Shown here: one piece after another, positions 7,389 to 15,366 of the stretch
How positions within the stretch are numbered: the first letter of the stretch is position 1
Layout of the letters: the number at the start of each line of letters is the position of its first letter
From: JBEKDJ01 sp050014415
GTDB lineage: Bacteria; Desulfobacterota; BSN033; UBA1163
Direction of reading: 5' to 3'
Length of the DNA: 22,316 bases
NCBI GenBank assembly: GCA_050014415.1
Contig: JBEKDJ010000048.1
Location: forward strand, 1 to 22,316
Notes under the pieces: generated by a model
Told to the model about the DNA's origin: nothing
The model's input: the letters and a program-made list of their open reading frames with translations, nothing else
Databases searched by the model: none
Program-made: the position numbers and the translations under genes

Positions 7389-8156
7389 ATGGACGATTAT
7401 AACACCATAGAAATGATGATTGTGGCTGCTGCACGCAATCTGGAGGATGGAACAAGTGTAGGAGTAGGGACAGGAGCTCCATGTGCGGCAACGATGCTGG
7501 CTCAAAAAACTCATGCTCCCAATTTAGTGATCATGTTCGAAGCTGGAGGTATTTCTCCTCTGCTCCCAACCATGCCGATCTCTGTAGGTGATTCACGGAC
7601 TTTTTATAAAGCAGTCATGGCCAGTGGGATGTGCGATATCATGGAGATCTCCCAACGGGGAATGGTCGATTATACCTTCCTGGGAGGAGCACAGATTGAT
7701 CTATACGGCAATCTGAACTCCACTGTGATCGGGGATTGGCACAAGCCCCAAGTACGCTTGCCTGGATCTGGAGGAGCGAATGATTTTGCCTCTTTCTGTT
7801 GGAAAATCATGGTCATCACGCCTCAAGATGCAAAGAGGTTCGTCTCCAAGGTGGATTTTGTCACATCACCAGGATATCTCGATGGACCCGGTGCTCGAGA
7901 AAGAGCAGGGTTACCAGCCAATACGGGTCCTCACAAGGTGATTACGAATATGGCCGTGATGGGGTTTGATGATGAGACAAAGCGTATGCGTATCGAATCC
8001 ATTCACCAGGGATATACCCTCGAACAGGTCCTAGAAAATTGCGGCTTTTCCCTCCTCAGGGCTGAGGAGATTGTCAAGACGCCTCCTCCTACCGGAGAAG
8101 AGTTGGAGATTTTGCGGAATGAGGTGGACCCCAAACGGTATATCATCGGCAGATAA
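7389..8156 (+). CDS. CoA-transferase, beta subunit (GctB-like)
   Basis: Protein of 255 aa, the beta chain, which normally supplies the catalytic glutamate. Near the N-terminus, GVGTGAPCAATMLAQ is followed by IMFEAGGISP. Glu51 in 'EAGG' is at the position of the catalytic Glu of glutaconate CoA-transferase (about residue 54), which favours a true transferase over a hydrolase. Further conserved pieces are GGAQIDLYGNLNST and LPGSGGANDFAS. Length matches GctB/IpdB. It is co-transcribed with the alpha gene, 5 bp apart. The spacer after it holds low-complexity repeats and no clear terminator. Confidence 0.88.
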   Translation: MDDYNTIEMMIVAAARNLEDGTSVGVGTGAPCAATMLAQKTHAPNLVIMFEAGGISPLLPTMPISVGDSRTFYKAVMASGMCDIMEISQRGMVDYTFLGGAQIDLYGNLNSTVIGDWHKPQVRLPGSGGANDFASFCWKIMVITPQDAKRFVSKVDFVTSPGYLDGPGARERAGLPANTGPHKVITNMAVMGFDDETKRMRIESIHQGYTLEQVLENCGFSLLRAEEIVKTPPPTGEELEILRNEVDPKRYIIGR

Positions 8157-8173
8157 AGGAGACATCAAGTCTT

Positions 8174-8207
8174 GAGTCCGGAGTTTGGAGTTTGGAGTTT
8201 CAAAATC
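8174..8207. repeat. GAGTTTG tandem spacer element
   Basis: Three nearly perfect tandem copies of GAGTTTG (8181-8200) flanked by related sequence, right after the CoA-transferase beta gene. It is of the same style as the spacer at 3809-3842. Confidence 0.5.
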
Positions 8208-8317
8208 CTAATGCAACGAACTGCTCCCTGCGCGTAACCACTTAGGCCTATCGAAGAATTCATTTGGCGAGCAGGTCGGCGAAGGCAGGCCGGACCAAAT
8301 ACTCCGATCTGGTTACT

Positions 8318-8704
8318 ATGAGACTTAGCCGACAAGAGTTTGACGAGGCCGTCCTTTATGCCTTGAAGAGGCTTCCAAGATTCTTCAAAAAGAAGATGAA
8401 GAATATCGAGGTCGTCGTGGAGGATCAGGCATCTCATGAAATCCTCTCAGAAATGGGCCTGCGGTCGCCCTTCGAGTTATTGGGACTTTATCAAGGTATT
8501 CCTTTAGGTCGGAGGGGATTTTACTACGGGAATGTCCTTCCGGATAAGATTACGCTCTTTCAAATCCCCATTGAATCAGGTTGCAGAACGAAGGAAGAAA
8601 TAGAAGAGAGGGTAAGAGAAGTGGTGATCCACGAGGTGGGACACTATTTCGGACTGGACGACAAAAGGTTACGAGAGCTTGAGAGCGAGGGAAAAGGGAA
8701 GTAA
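8318..8704 (+). CDS. Small zincin metallopeptidase (DUF1025 / PF06262 type)
   Basis: Protein of 128 aa. MRLSRQEFDEAVLYALKRLP at the N-terminus and HEVGHYFGLDD at 105-115 (His105, Glu106, His109, the Asp pair 114-115) are the hallmark of the small 'metallopeptidase family' proteins with a minimal zincin fold. The central part (ELLGLYQGIPL) is also typical. Cytoplasmic; biological substrate unknown for the family. The frame is open 18 codons further to a TTG at 8264, but family members begin at the 'SR.EFE' segment, so ATG 8318 is chosen; no good ribosome-binding site is visible for either. It stands between two gene pairs on the same strand, and any link to the aminotransferase is unproven. 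Confidence 0.85.
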   Translation: MRLSRQEFDEAVLYALKRLPRFFKKKMKNIEVVVEDQASHEILSEMGLRSPFELLGLYQGIPLGRRGFYYGNVLPDKITLFQIPIESGCRTKEEIEERVREVVIHEVGHYFGLDDKRLRELESEGKGK

Positions 8705-8728
8705 TTGTTTAGAAAATGGCGAAGGGCA

Positions 8729-8776
8729 TTGCGGTTAGGGTGTCGCGCAACTTCAGATGCTCTAACGGCACCGCAA
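8729..8776. repeat. Weak inverted repeat (TTGCGGT / ACCGCAA)
   Basis: A 7-bp stem (8729-8735 with 8770-8776) with a 34-nt loop between the metallopeptidase and aminotransferase genes. There is no T-run, so it is not a convincing terminator. Confidence 0.25.
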
Positions 8777-8831
8777 GAAACTTTTGGCATTTGGATTCAA
8801 GAGACTTACTTCGAATACAGAAAGGTAGACG

Positions 8832-9938
8832 GTGGGAGCGTTGAATCTAACCCCTCGAATCCTGATGGGACCCGGACCGAGCAATGTCCATGATCGCGTT
8901 CTGAGGGCGATGGGCACACCCCTGGTAGGCCATTTAGATCCCCAATTCCTCTCCATCATGGATGAGACCTGCCATTTGTTGAGAAATCTGTTTCAAACGA
9001 AAAACCGTCTGACCATTCCCATCTCGGGAACCGGGAGTGCCGGGATGGAGGCCGCTTTTGTCAATTTTCTGGAGCCTGGAGATACGGTGATCGTCGGTGT
9101 GAATGGTCTGTTTGGGGAGCGGATGTCTGATGTGGCAAGCCGCTGTGGAGCAAAGGTGATCCGAGTGGAGGGGCAGTGGGGGAGGATCATCGAACCTGAA
9201 GGAATGATCCAAGCCATCCAAGGGAACCCAGAGGCGAAGATTTGCGCCATTGTCCATGCAGAGACCTCCACGGGGGCTCACCAGCCCTTGGAGGAGATTG
9301 GGAATTTCTGTAGACCCAAAGAGATCCTATTCTTAGTGGATACCGTTACCTCATTGGGTGGTTGCGATGTGAGAGTGGATGATTGGGGAATTGATATCTG
9401 TTATAGCGGAACCCAAAAATGTCTGAGCGTTCCTCCGGGGCTTTCCCCTATTACCATCAGCCGGAAGGGGATGGAGGTGTTGCATTCAAGGAAGAAGCAA
9501 GTCCAGAGTTGGTATTTGGATCTCACCATGATTGAGCGGTATTGGGGAGAGGAGCGGTTTTATCACCACACGGCCCCCATCTCGATGCTCTACGGTTTGA
9601 GGGAAGGATTGAGAATCATCTTCGAAGAGGGTCTTGAGACGAGGTTTCAGCGCCACCGAACATTGGGGGATCGGTTGAAGATGGATTTGGAGAAACTTGG
9701 TTTTAAACTCTTTGCACAAGAAGGATATCGACTCCCAATGCTAAGTTCTGTTTACTTCCCTAGAGGAGTCGAGGATCTCCCAGCGAGGAAAAGGCTCTTG
9801 AACGAATATAACATCGAAGTAGGAGGAGGATTGGGCCAGGTCAGAGGCAAGATATGGAGAATTGGCTTGATGGGTGAAACCTGTCAAGACCAGAATATCG
9901 CGTGCCTTATCGGGGCTCTGCAGGAGATCCTGGTATAG
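8832..9938 (+). CDS. Class V PLP aminotransferase (alanine/serine--glyoxylate aminotransferase family)
   Basis: Protein of 368 aa, fold type I PLP enzyme. MGPGPSNVHDRVLRAMGTPL at 12-31 and HLDPQF are the N-terminal signature of the AGXT/PucG/serine-glyoxylate family. The glycine-rich ISGTGSAGMEAAF binds the phosphate, Asp170 (LVDTVTSLGG) pairs with the pyridine nitrogen, and the Schiff-base lysine is Lys196 in YSGTQKCLSVPPGLSP. The C-terminus IEVGGGLGQVRGKIWRIGLM is also standard. It catalyses amino transfer from alanine, serine or a ureido-amino acid to glyoxylate or similar. Start is GTG at 8832 with AAAGG about 7 nt upstream. Full length. Its 3' end overlaps a possible 49-codon gene on the other strand. 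Confidence 0.92.
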   Translation: MGALNLTPRILMGPGPSNVHDRVLRAMGTPLVGHLDPQFLSIMDETCHLLRNLFQTKNRLTIPISGTGSAGMEAAFVNFLEPGDTVIVGVNGLFGERMSDVASRCGAKVIRVEGQWGRIIEPEGMIQAIQGNPEAKICAIVHAETSTGAHQPLEEIGNFCRPKEILFLVDTVTSLGGCDVRVDDWGIDICYSGTQKCLSVPPGLSPITISRKGMEVLHSRKKQVQSWYLDLTMIERYWGEERFYHHTAPISMLYGLREGLRIIFEEGLETRFQRHRTLGDRLKMDLEKLGFKLFAQEGYRLPMLSSVYFPRGVEDLPARKRLLNEYNIEVGGGLGQVRGKIWRIGLMGETCQDQNIACLIGALQEILV

Positions 9939-10056
9939 GTATTGGATCTTTTAGTTGGCGCAGCAGTCGTTTCAACTCTTCCTCCACTTTCTGTCCTGGC
10001 CTTTCGAGGGGTAGCTTTAGGGTCCAATCGAAATACACTGCCAGATCCATTGCCAT
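9907..10056 (-). CDS. Possible 49-aa protein at the end of the AOR operon
   Basis: A short frame of 49 aa with a protein-like composition: MAMDLAVYFDWTLKLPLE, then a charged helix KVEEELKRLLRQLKD and a Pro-rich end. It lies 44 bp after the cytochrome b stop on the same strand and overlaps the 3' end of the aminotransferase gene by about 30 bp, tail to tail. A TATAAT-like hexamer lies 11 nt upstream; the ribosome-binding site is weak (GAAG before the second Met). I do not recognise it. The helix may be real coding or chance. Confidence 0.3.
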   Translation of the reverse strand: MAMDLAVYFDWTLKLPLERPGQKVEEELKRLLRQLKDPIPIPGSPAEPR

Positions 10057-10100
10057 CTTCAGAATAGATTATATGGGACAAAGCAGTGATTAGAGGGTGT

Positions 10101-10931
10101 TCAATCAGTGAGAGAATGGCTTTTCAAATACTCGCGGAGAGGAACATAGCCAGTGAACATGGATTCTGTCTCTGTCCAGTTCTTTTTGATCAGAAGGGCA
10201 AAATACATATGGCCGATGAGGCTTGGTATCAGGGTGGCTGAGAGAAACCCATGGAGAAGCCGGCTATAAAAAATAAAATCCCAACCCAAGCCGAAAAAGG
10301 CAAGGGGAAGGAGATCCCGGAAGGGCTTCCAGATCACAAATCCGGTCAGGATGAGAAGAAAGATGTTCCCAACGACAATCCAATGGAGGAATATCTGGCC
10401 TGGGTGATATTTACCAGCAAGGGGATAAGACTTGGAAAGGCCGAAGAAGCTTTTCAAGATCGATAAAATCCTCTTCACTTCTGCTCGATTGAAAACCATT
10501 GGATTGGATCGACGGACGATGAAGCTCTCATAGATAACGTGAAAGAGAAGGCCTACCAGGAGGAGAGCTACTCCCCAGCGGTGCCAGTAGAACCATAAGG
10601 ATGCCGGTGTTCCGGTGGGTGGGTTTTTCTGAGGATGATAGATCATCCAACCAGAGATCGTCAGGGTTATGACTGCAAGGGCGTTGGCCCAATGGTAGAT
10701 ACGCTGGAAAAGAGTATGCCGCTCGATTCTTTCTTCCTTTTCATCCGAAGCGGCATGCTCCCCCCGGTTCAGATCCGCGGGTCGTGGTTGGCGAAAGGCC
10801 CTTCGACTTGCATGGACGAAGCAGAAGATCAGGCCAGCGATGATGAAGGCCCAGAAGATCCGGTCGTCAAGACGATAAAGGTTATATTCGGCCATGGTGA
10901 AGGCGGGCAAAGAAAAAGATTCACCAATCAT
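10101..10931 (-). CDS. Membrane cytochrome b subunit of the AOR module (FdnI/b561-like)
   Basis: Protein of 276 aa with about five membrane segments (roughly 26-45, 83-98, 119-139, 181-200, 228-248). It fits the di-heme cytochrome b family of formate dehydrogenase gamma and Ni-Fe hydrogenase anchors (PF01292-like), which exchange electrons with quinone. Candidate heme ligands are His80 (RIYHWANALA), His117 and His131 (YWHRWG...LLFHVIY), His183 (IFLHWIVVGN), His227 (RLLHGF) and His241 (IGHMYFA). A charged loop (50-72) separates the first helix from the core. Its ATG overlaps the AOR stop in ATGA, so it is translationally coupled and very likely part of the same complex. Confidence 0.88.
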   Translation of the reverse strand: MIGESFSLPAFTMAEYNLYRLDDRIFWAFIIAGLIFCFVHASRRAFRQPRPADLNRGEHAASDEKEERIERHTLFQRIYHWANALAVITLTISGWMIYHPQKNPPTGTPASLWFYWHRWGVALLLVGLLFHVIYESFIVRRSNPMVFNRAEVKRILSILKSFFGLSKSYPLAGKYHPGQIFLHWIVVGNIFLLILTGFVIWKPFRDLLPLAFFGLGWDFIFYSRLLHGFLSATLIPSLIGHMYFALLIKKNWTETESMFTGYVPLREYLKSHSLTD

Positions 10932-12964
10932 GATCTTGTTCCCGGGATGCCTCTTTTTTGTAAATCCTCAGCCACATCTTTCAGGCCTAATCGTTCCAAG
11001 GTTGAACCGGCAGGGATGCCAGTTTTGACATCCCATTCCCTCAGTCTGTAATACTCGCTCTTGGCATGTTCTAAATCTTCTCGCAGATACTTTCGGCCTC
11101 CAGCATCTTCCTTTTCGAAATATAGGTCATGAAGGATGTCGTCCCGACGAGTGCGACCATCTCGCACGGCCAAGGCCCTTTCGAGGGTGCAGAGCATTTC
11201 TCCCTTGCGATAAGATTCCTCTTCACTCATCTCTTCTCCGGTCACTGCGGAATAGAGGCGAGACTCAAGGGTCGTATCTCCTACATGGTCGGAGGAATTT
11301 GCATTGAAAAGATATGGGAAAAGAATGTCACACAAAATGTAGCTGTCCTTCAGAAGGGAATGTTCATGATACCGCTTGACCACGGGAGCAGCCCATTTCC
11401 AATTCAGACTCTTTCCATCCCGCCGAATAAATTCAGCTGCTTCTTCTGAACCATAGACAGCCTTCATCACGGGTTTGAGAACAGGGGAGATCTTTTCCGG
11501 GACTGCTGTCAGGGCATTCTGCCCGATTGTGAAAGCTGCCCCCCAAAGCATAGAGATATAACTATGGGAGACCATGGCGTCTCGATTATCCAGAACCCAC
11601 ATCAGGGCCAACTGCGGGACAGCATATCCTGTTGGGAACCCCCCCAAATAGACCCAGTGCTCTCGATAACCACCGAACTTCCCAGCACGGGGATAATACA
11701 TTAAGGAGAGCTTTTCCGCTTTTCCACCGAGCTTCAAGGCCGCCCGATGTCCACCTTCGGCAAGGAGATCACCAAAGCCGTCCCGATCTGCGATCTTATG
11801 CAAAAGCTTGGAGATGAAGTTCCAGGAACCGATCTCTTTGAGCGGCAACCCCGTTTCGTCCTCAGTGATCAACTTCTCTCGGTAACAATCCTCCAGCCAG
11901 GGGATGATGGCCATTAGTTCATAGGCGTTGATCCCGAGAAGGTCCGCCAGTTTTGCCGCCTGCCAAGTTATCTTGCTGTAGCCCTTTTCGGGCTGAAAAA
12001 CCATGGACTCCATGTACATATAAGACTGAGCGCAAAGAGCAACGCCATTGGTGATGTCCGGACCTTTCACATGGGAGCGGCAGGATACAGGGCAGGCGAA
12101 ACAACCGTCAGGAGTCTGGGAGTACCCGGATGAGGGATCATTACAAAGATCGAGAAGCTCGCCGGGAAGAAGGGAGAGACCTCCCCGACCATAGCCTCCG
12201 CCCCAGATATTATATTTAAATCCCTTTTCTTCTGGCTCGTAGGGATTGCTCCCCAAAGATTTGCGGGAGAAGAGGTTTTGAACGTGGTGGTTGATTTGCA
12301 TCAGTTCTTTCGGTCTGGCAACAACCACATCACCAGAGCCCCGAACGGCAATGGCCTTCAAGTTCTTCGATCCCATCACACCGCCGAATCCTCCCTGACC
12401 GGACGCATCTCCGGAGTCGGTTAGAATACAAGCAATGCGACTTCGATTTTCACCCGCCTTCCCGATGACCATGACTCTCGTCTTGTTGCCGTGGAGCTTC
12501 CAGATCATCTGCTGGGTTTGATAAGTATCCAAACCCCAGAGACGAGTGGCATCGAGGATCTCGGCTTTTCGATCTGTAATCCAGAGATAGACTGGTTTGG
12601 AAGCTCTTCCTTGAACAATCAAGGCGTCGTATCCAGCCCATTTTAGCTCAGGTGCCCAGTGTCCGCCAACGCCAGAACGGCAGAAAGATTCGGTAGGACC
12701 GGTTTGGGGAGCTTTTCCAAGAACCATGAATCTTCCAGACGTGGGAGCCAACGTCCCTTGAAGAGGACCCGTAGCAAAGATGAGTCGGTTTTCCGGGTCA
12801 AAGGCGCCAACTTCAGGCGGGACTTCATCCCAGCAGATCTTGGCCCCGAGTCCACGACCTCCCAGAAACATGGGCACGTAGTCGAAGGTTGAGGCCTCGG
12901 AGATCTTTCGGCTTGTCAGGTCAACCCGGAGGATCTTCCCCGTCCACCCTCCTTTTGGAGTCAT
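10928..12964 (-). CDS. Aldehyde:ferredoxin oxidoreductase family tungsten/molybdenum enzyme
   Basis: Protein of 678 aa. It starts GGWTGKILRVDLTSRKI and contains FLGGRGLGAK and GGFGGVMGSKNLKAIAVRG, all hallmarks of the AOR family, which use tungsten or molybdenum bis-pyranopterin to oxidise aldehydes or reduce acids. Cys288, Cys291 and Cys295 (CFACPVSC) and Cys545 (SYILCDILFP) match the [4Fe-4S] ligands. The open frame extends 23 codons further, but ATG 12964 has AAGGAG 6 nt upstream, 1 bp after the Fe-S gene stop, and gives the family N-terminus. No export signal is seen. Sequence alone cannot tell a true aldehyde oxidoreductase from relatives such as BamB or sugar-acid enzymes. The Fe-S and cytochrome b partners imply a membrane complex. 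Confidence 0.93.
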   Translation of the reverse strand: MTPKGGWTGKILRVDLTSRKISEASTFDYVPMFLGGRGLGAKICWDEVPPEVGAFDPENRLIFATGPLQGTLAPTSGRFMVLGKAPQTGPTESFCRSGVGGHWAPELKWAGYDALIVQGRASKPVYLWITDRKAEILDATRLWGLDTYQTQQMIWKLHGNKTRVMVIGKAGENRSRIACILTDSGDASGQGGFGGVMGSKNLKAIAVRGSGDVVVARPKELMQINHHVQNLFSRKSLGSNPYEPEEKGFKYNIWGGGYGRGGLSLLPGELLDLCNDPSSGYSQTPDGCFACPVSCRSHVKGPDITNGVALCAQSYMYMESMVFQPEKGYSKITWQAAKLADLLGINAYELMAIIPWLEDCYREKLITEDETGLPLKEIGSWNFISKLLHKIADRDGFGDLLAEGGHRAALKLGGKAEKLSLMYYPRAGKFGGYREHWVYLGGFPTGYAVPQLALMWVLDNRDAMVSHSYISMLWGAAFTIGQNALTAVPEKISPVLKPVMKAVYGSEEAAEFIRRDGKSLNWKWAAPVVKRYHEHSLLKDSYILCDILFPYLFNANSSDHVGDTTLESRLYSAVTGEEMSEEESYRKGEMLCTLERALAVRDGRTRRDDILHDLYFEKEDAGGRKYLREDLEHAKSEYYRLREWDVKTGIPAGSTLERLGLKDVAEDLQKRGIPGTRS

Positions 12965-12965
12965 T

Positions 12966-13571
12966 TCAGTCTCCTTTGAGCACAGGATAGCCAACGAGCA
13001 GTCCTTTTTCTGACCGCTCCAGTCGCAGAACACCGAGGGGGCAAAGCTTCACACATTGAGGATCCCCGAAACAGAGGTGGCATTTGACGGTTCTTTGTTT
13101 TTGCACATCGAACCTTGGCCGGGGAGGCTGAAAGTATTTCTGGCAAGCCTCAACACATTTCTGGCAGCCAATGCAGACCCTTTCATCGATAACGCGGGCA
13201 TACGTGCCGGTCTGCCGATCAACCTGCAGCGCGGTCACCGGGCAAGCCTTGAGACAAGGAGGATCGGCGCACTGATGGCACACCTTGGGTTGGTACTCTC
13301 CCTTGAGATACTCTTTTTCGAGGGAAATCCTTGCGAGAGAAGGGGAGTTGCGGCCATTGCTGTTGAAGTTAGCACAGGCCATTTCGCAGGTGCGGCATCC
13401 GGAACAGAGGGATTTGTCCGCCAGGATGACCCCCCTGGCCAGAGCCACCTTCTGCCCGTTGGGAAAGGTAAGGGTCCCCAGAATATCCCCAAGAGCAACG
13501 ACACTTCCGAGGCCGAAAATACTGATGGTTAGGCCTTTGAGAACCGTTCGGCGGCCTACTTCCTTTGTCAT
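12966..13571 (-). CDS. Tat-type four-cluster [4Fe-4S] electron-transfer subunit of the AOR module
   Basis: Protein of 201 aa. The N-terminus GRRTVLKGLTISIFGLGS is a twin-arginine type signal (Arg7, Arg8) with a hydrophobic core. Sixteen cysteines form four [4Fe-4S] sites: Cys56/59/62/66, 98/101/106/110, 133/136/139/143 and 164/167/173/177, in the HybA/DmsB/FdnH arrangement. It should relay electrons between the AOR subunit and the cytochrome b. Gene order Fe-S, AOR, cytochrome b with 1-bp and overlapping junctions makes a three-gene operon. AAGAGA lies about 9 nt before the ATG. Oddly, this partner has a Tat-like signal but the AOR chain does not; the catalytic chain may be carried across with it, or the signal may be only a membrane anchor. 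Confidence 0.9.
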   Translation of the reverse strand: MTKEVGRRTVLKGLTISIFGLGSVVALGDILGTLTFPNGQKVALARGVILADKSLCSGCRTCEMACANFNSNGRNSPSLARISLEKEYLKGEYQPKVCHQCADPPCLKACPVTALQVDRQTGTYARVIDERVCIGCQKCVEACQKYFQPPRPRFDVQKQRTVKCHLCFGDPQCVKLCPLGVLRLERSEKGLLVGYPVLKGD

Positions 13572-13611
13572 CTAGGGGTCTCTTTCATGGCTGCAGTAAT
13601 GCATAAAAAAA

Positions 13612-13673
13612 GGTTCAAGGATTCCTAAAGTCAAGGGGGCATGTGAAGAAAAATGATTTTGAATCCTTGGACC
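13612..13673. repeat. 13-bp inverted repeat upstream of the AOR operon
   Basis: GGTTCAAGGATTC (13612-13624) and GAATCCTTGGACC (13661-13673) form a 13-bp stem with one G-T wobble and a 36-nt loop. It lies in the gap between the FN3-like gene and the Fe-S gene, within the likely promoter or intercistronic region. It could be an operator or an RNA hairpin. Confidence 0.5.
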
Positions 13674-13700
13674 CCGTGAATTCTCTAGCCCTGTTTCCCA

Positions 13701-14087
13701 TCAAGTGGCAGGAGGGGAGAAATAAGGCCTTGCAGAGATCGGCCCGAACGATTCGTCAGTCTCTTTGATGATGAGTTTGTAATAGTACTTTGCTTCTGCC
13801 CCCTTAATCTTGTCCACGTACTCATAGACCGTCTTATCAGGAGTGATATTGACTGTCTCCACTTCCTGATAAGAGCCTTCTTCAGAGGTTATCGCTCGAA
13901 GGATTTGGACTGTCATTGGGTCTTTCACAAGGGCCTTCGTTTTCCAGGTGAGCTTAACCGCCCGGTAAAGAGCCTGAACTTTGAAATCTACTATGGTTGG
14001 ATCTGCTTTCTGGGATGTGGCTATTTGTGGGCCAAGAAGGGTAATAAAAAAAATCAGGGTGAGAAAAGACATAGCATATTTGATCAT
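13701..14087 (-). CDS. Secreted fibronectin type III-like protein
   Basis: Protein of 128 aa. Residues 1 to about 25 (MIKYAMSFLTLIFFITLLGP...) are a Sec signal peptide. The rest is one beta-sandwich domain of FN3 style: the segment ALYRAVKLTWKTK, VQILRA, and then YEYVDKIKGAEAKYYYKLII, the typical Trp and Tyr pattern of FN3 strands. Function is unknown; FN3 domains bind proteins or carbohydrates outside the cell. ATG at 14087 follows GGAGAG. It lies between a DUF362 gene that ends in a terminator and the AOR operon, so it could be transcribed with the latter, but a 129-bp gap with an inverted repeat separates them. Confidence 0.65.
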   Translation of the reverse strand: MIKYAMSFLTLIFFITLLGPQIATSQKADPTIVDFKVQALYRAVKLTWKTKALVKDPMTVQILRAITSEEGSYQEVETVNITPDKTVYEYVDKIKGAEAKYYYKLIIKETDESFGPISARPYFSPPAT

Positions 14088-14112
14088 GGAAGGCTCTCCA
14101 TATTCTTTTCCT

Positions 14113-14153
14113 GGATTAAAAATCCCCTCTTCCCCGAGAACAGGGAAGAGGGG
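14113..14153 (-). terminator. Rho-independent terminator of the DUF362 gene
   Basis: CCCCTCTTCCC (14124-14134) and GGGAAGAGGGG (14143-14153) make a perfect 11-bp stem with an 8-nt loop. On the minus strand it is followed by ATTTTTAATCC. It lies 28 bp after the stop of the DUF362 gene. Confidence 0.85.
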
Positions 14154-14181
14154 AGCATGCGTTATGTAAGCGGATGGGAGA

Positions 14182-15366
14182 TTAACCTAAAACGAGCTTA
14201 AGATCGTCATCCTTCTTAGCATATCCTATGCCAAGCTTTACAGCTTGGAGGATCTGCTTTTGGTACCATGCATACATGCCAATCTTGTTGGCCGCCATGT
14301 TCGGGTACCATTCCTGAAGGATCTTGATGCCCATGACATCATTGGCTACCTGGTCACCGGAAGCAAGAATCATTCCAGGCTTCACCTGCTCCCCATGAGA
14401 AGGCCCGCCGCTGATAAGCGACCTTCGGCCGTCCATGATGATGAGGTCTGGTCGGGTAGGAAGGTTAATCTCTGCTGCCTGCTCGGGAACAAAGATGTGG
14501 TTGAATCCATGGAGAGAGGCCCCGCGGTCAGCCCGGTGCAAGATTCCAACGGAAAGCTTCAAACTCTGCGTGATTCCCCCGAGGAAATGGGTCTTCATCA
14601 CCGGGGTGTAGATGATTTTGTCGTAATTTCTGAGGTCTTCTGGATAGGCCACCGTGCCATCGCCGCCACCGATCTTTCCCAAGAATTCGGCCTTGGCATT
14701 GCGGATGTTCATCCACTTACCTAAATCATAGTTGTTAAGGGGCGTATTTGTCGCGCTGCATACGGAATCGTAACCCATTTTTTTGATCACGCGAGCGGTC
14801 GGCCCCCAAGGCCCGCAGCTATCGCCTATCGTGAGATTCTCATAACCCTCATCCTTGAGTACGAGAATGAGAGCCTCCAAAAACTCCGGATCTGTACCCC
14901 CTTGGGGCCAGGGATCTGAAGTGTTCATGTTGGGTTTAATGAGGATCTTGTCGGTTTCTTTCAGGGCTTTTCCAAATCCTCCGATAAGACTCATAACCCT
15001 TTTTATATCTCCCTTCAGATCTTTATCCAAGGGAGTAGCCATGATGAGGCCGACAGGCGATTTGGTGCCCTCAGCATACCAGTTCGGATGGAGGTGAGAC
15101 CATTCTACCGGCTTTCCTCCGTCCACCAAATCTTCAGGTTTTTTGTCAAAATACCCCTCTGGAAGGTGTGCATTCGTGGTAAACTCACCAAACTGCTTAA
15201 GCTGTGTATCCCTCATCCTCCAGACACCTTCGTGGGCCGGAATGTCAAGGTCATCGACGGCATGGGCTCGGCCATGGCCTATCAAACCCACCGCAACGAC
15301 CCCGGCACCGCAATATTTGGCCACATCCTCAATGAATTTCCTTCGACTGATCTCTTTAGAGCTCAT
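14182..15366 (-). CDS. Tat-exported DUF362 domain protein
   Basis: Protein of 394 aa. MSSKEISRRKFIEDVAKY is a clear twin-arginine signal (SRRKF), followed by a Gly/Ala/Val-rich core ending near ...GRAHA. The body shows KILIKPNMNTSDPWPQGG and MKTHFLGGITQSLKLSVG, as in DUF362 (PF04015) proteins, a family often linked to Fe-S centres or anaerobic metabolism; the molecular function is unknown. The open frame starts 21 codons earlier, but ATG at 15366 is preceded by AAAGGAGG at good spacing and gives the Tat signal its proper position. It stands alone, with its own terminator. The divergent gap upstream holds a 16-bp palindrome and two copies of a 15-bp repeat. Confidence 0.82.
   Translation of the reverse strand: MSSKEISRRKFIEDVAKYCGAGVVAVGLIGHGRAHAVDDLDIPAHEGVWRMRDTQLKQFGEFTTNAHLPEGYFDKKPEDLVDGGKPVEWSHLHPNWYAEGTKSPVGLIMATPLDKDLKGDIKRVMSLIGGFGKALKETDKILIKPNMNTSDPWPQGGTDPEFLEALILVLKDEGYENLTIGDSCGPWGPTARVIKKMGYDSVCSATNTPLNNYDLGKWMNIRNAKAEFLGKIGGGDGTVAYPEDLRNYDKIIYTPVMKTHFLGGITQSLKLSVGILHRADRGASLHGFNHIFVPEQAAEINLPTRPDLIIMDGRRSLISGGPSHGEQVKPGMILASGDQVANDVMGIKILQEWYPNMAANKIGMYAWYQKQILQAVKLGIGYAKKDDDLKLVLG

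Noticed and set aside
10635..11051. 138-codon plus-strand frame opposite cytochrome b and AOR
   Set aside because: Shadow of two clear genes on the other strand; no SD or domain.
10928..12964. Reading the AOR gene as BamB of benzoyl-CoA reductase
   Set aside because: No other bam genes are present and the partners (Tat Fe-S, cytochrome b) differ from the BamC-I set; only the general family is supported.
12965..13033. 23-codon extension of the AOR frame
   Set aside because: It overlaps the end of the Fe-S gene; ATG 12964 has a strong AAGGAG and the GGWTGKILRVDL start of the family.
13056..13532. 158-codon plus-strand frame opposite the Fe-S gene
   Set aside because: Antisense shadow of a four-cluster ferredoxin-type protein; no homology seen.
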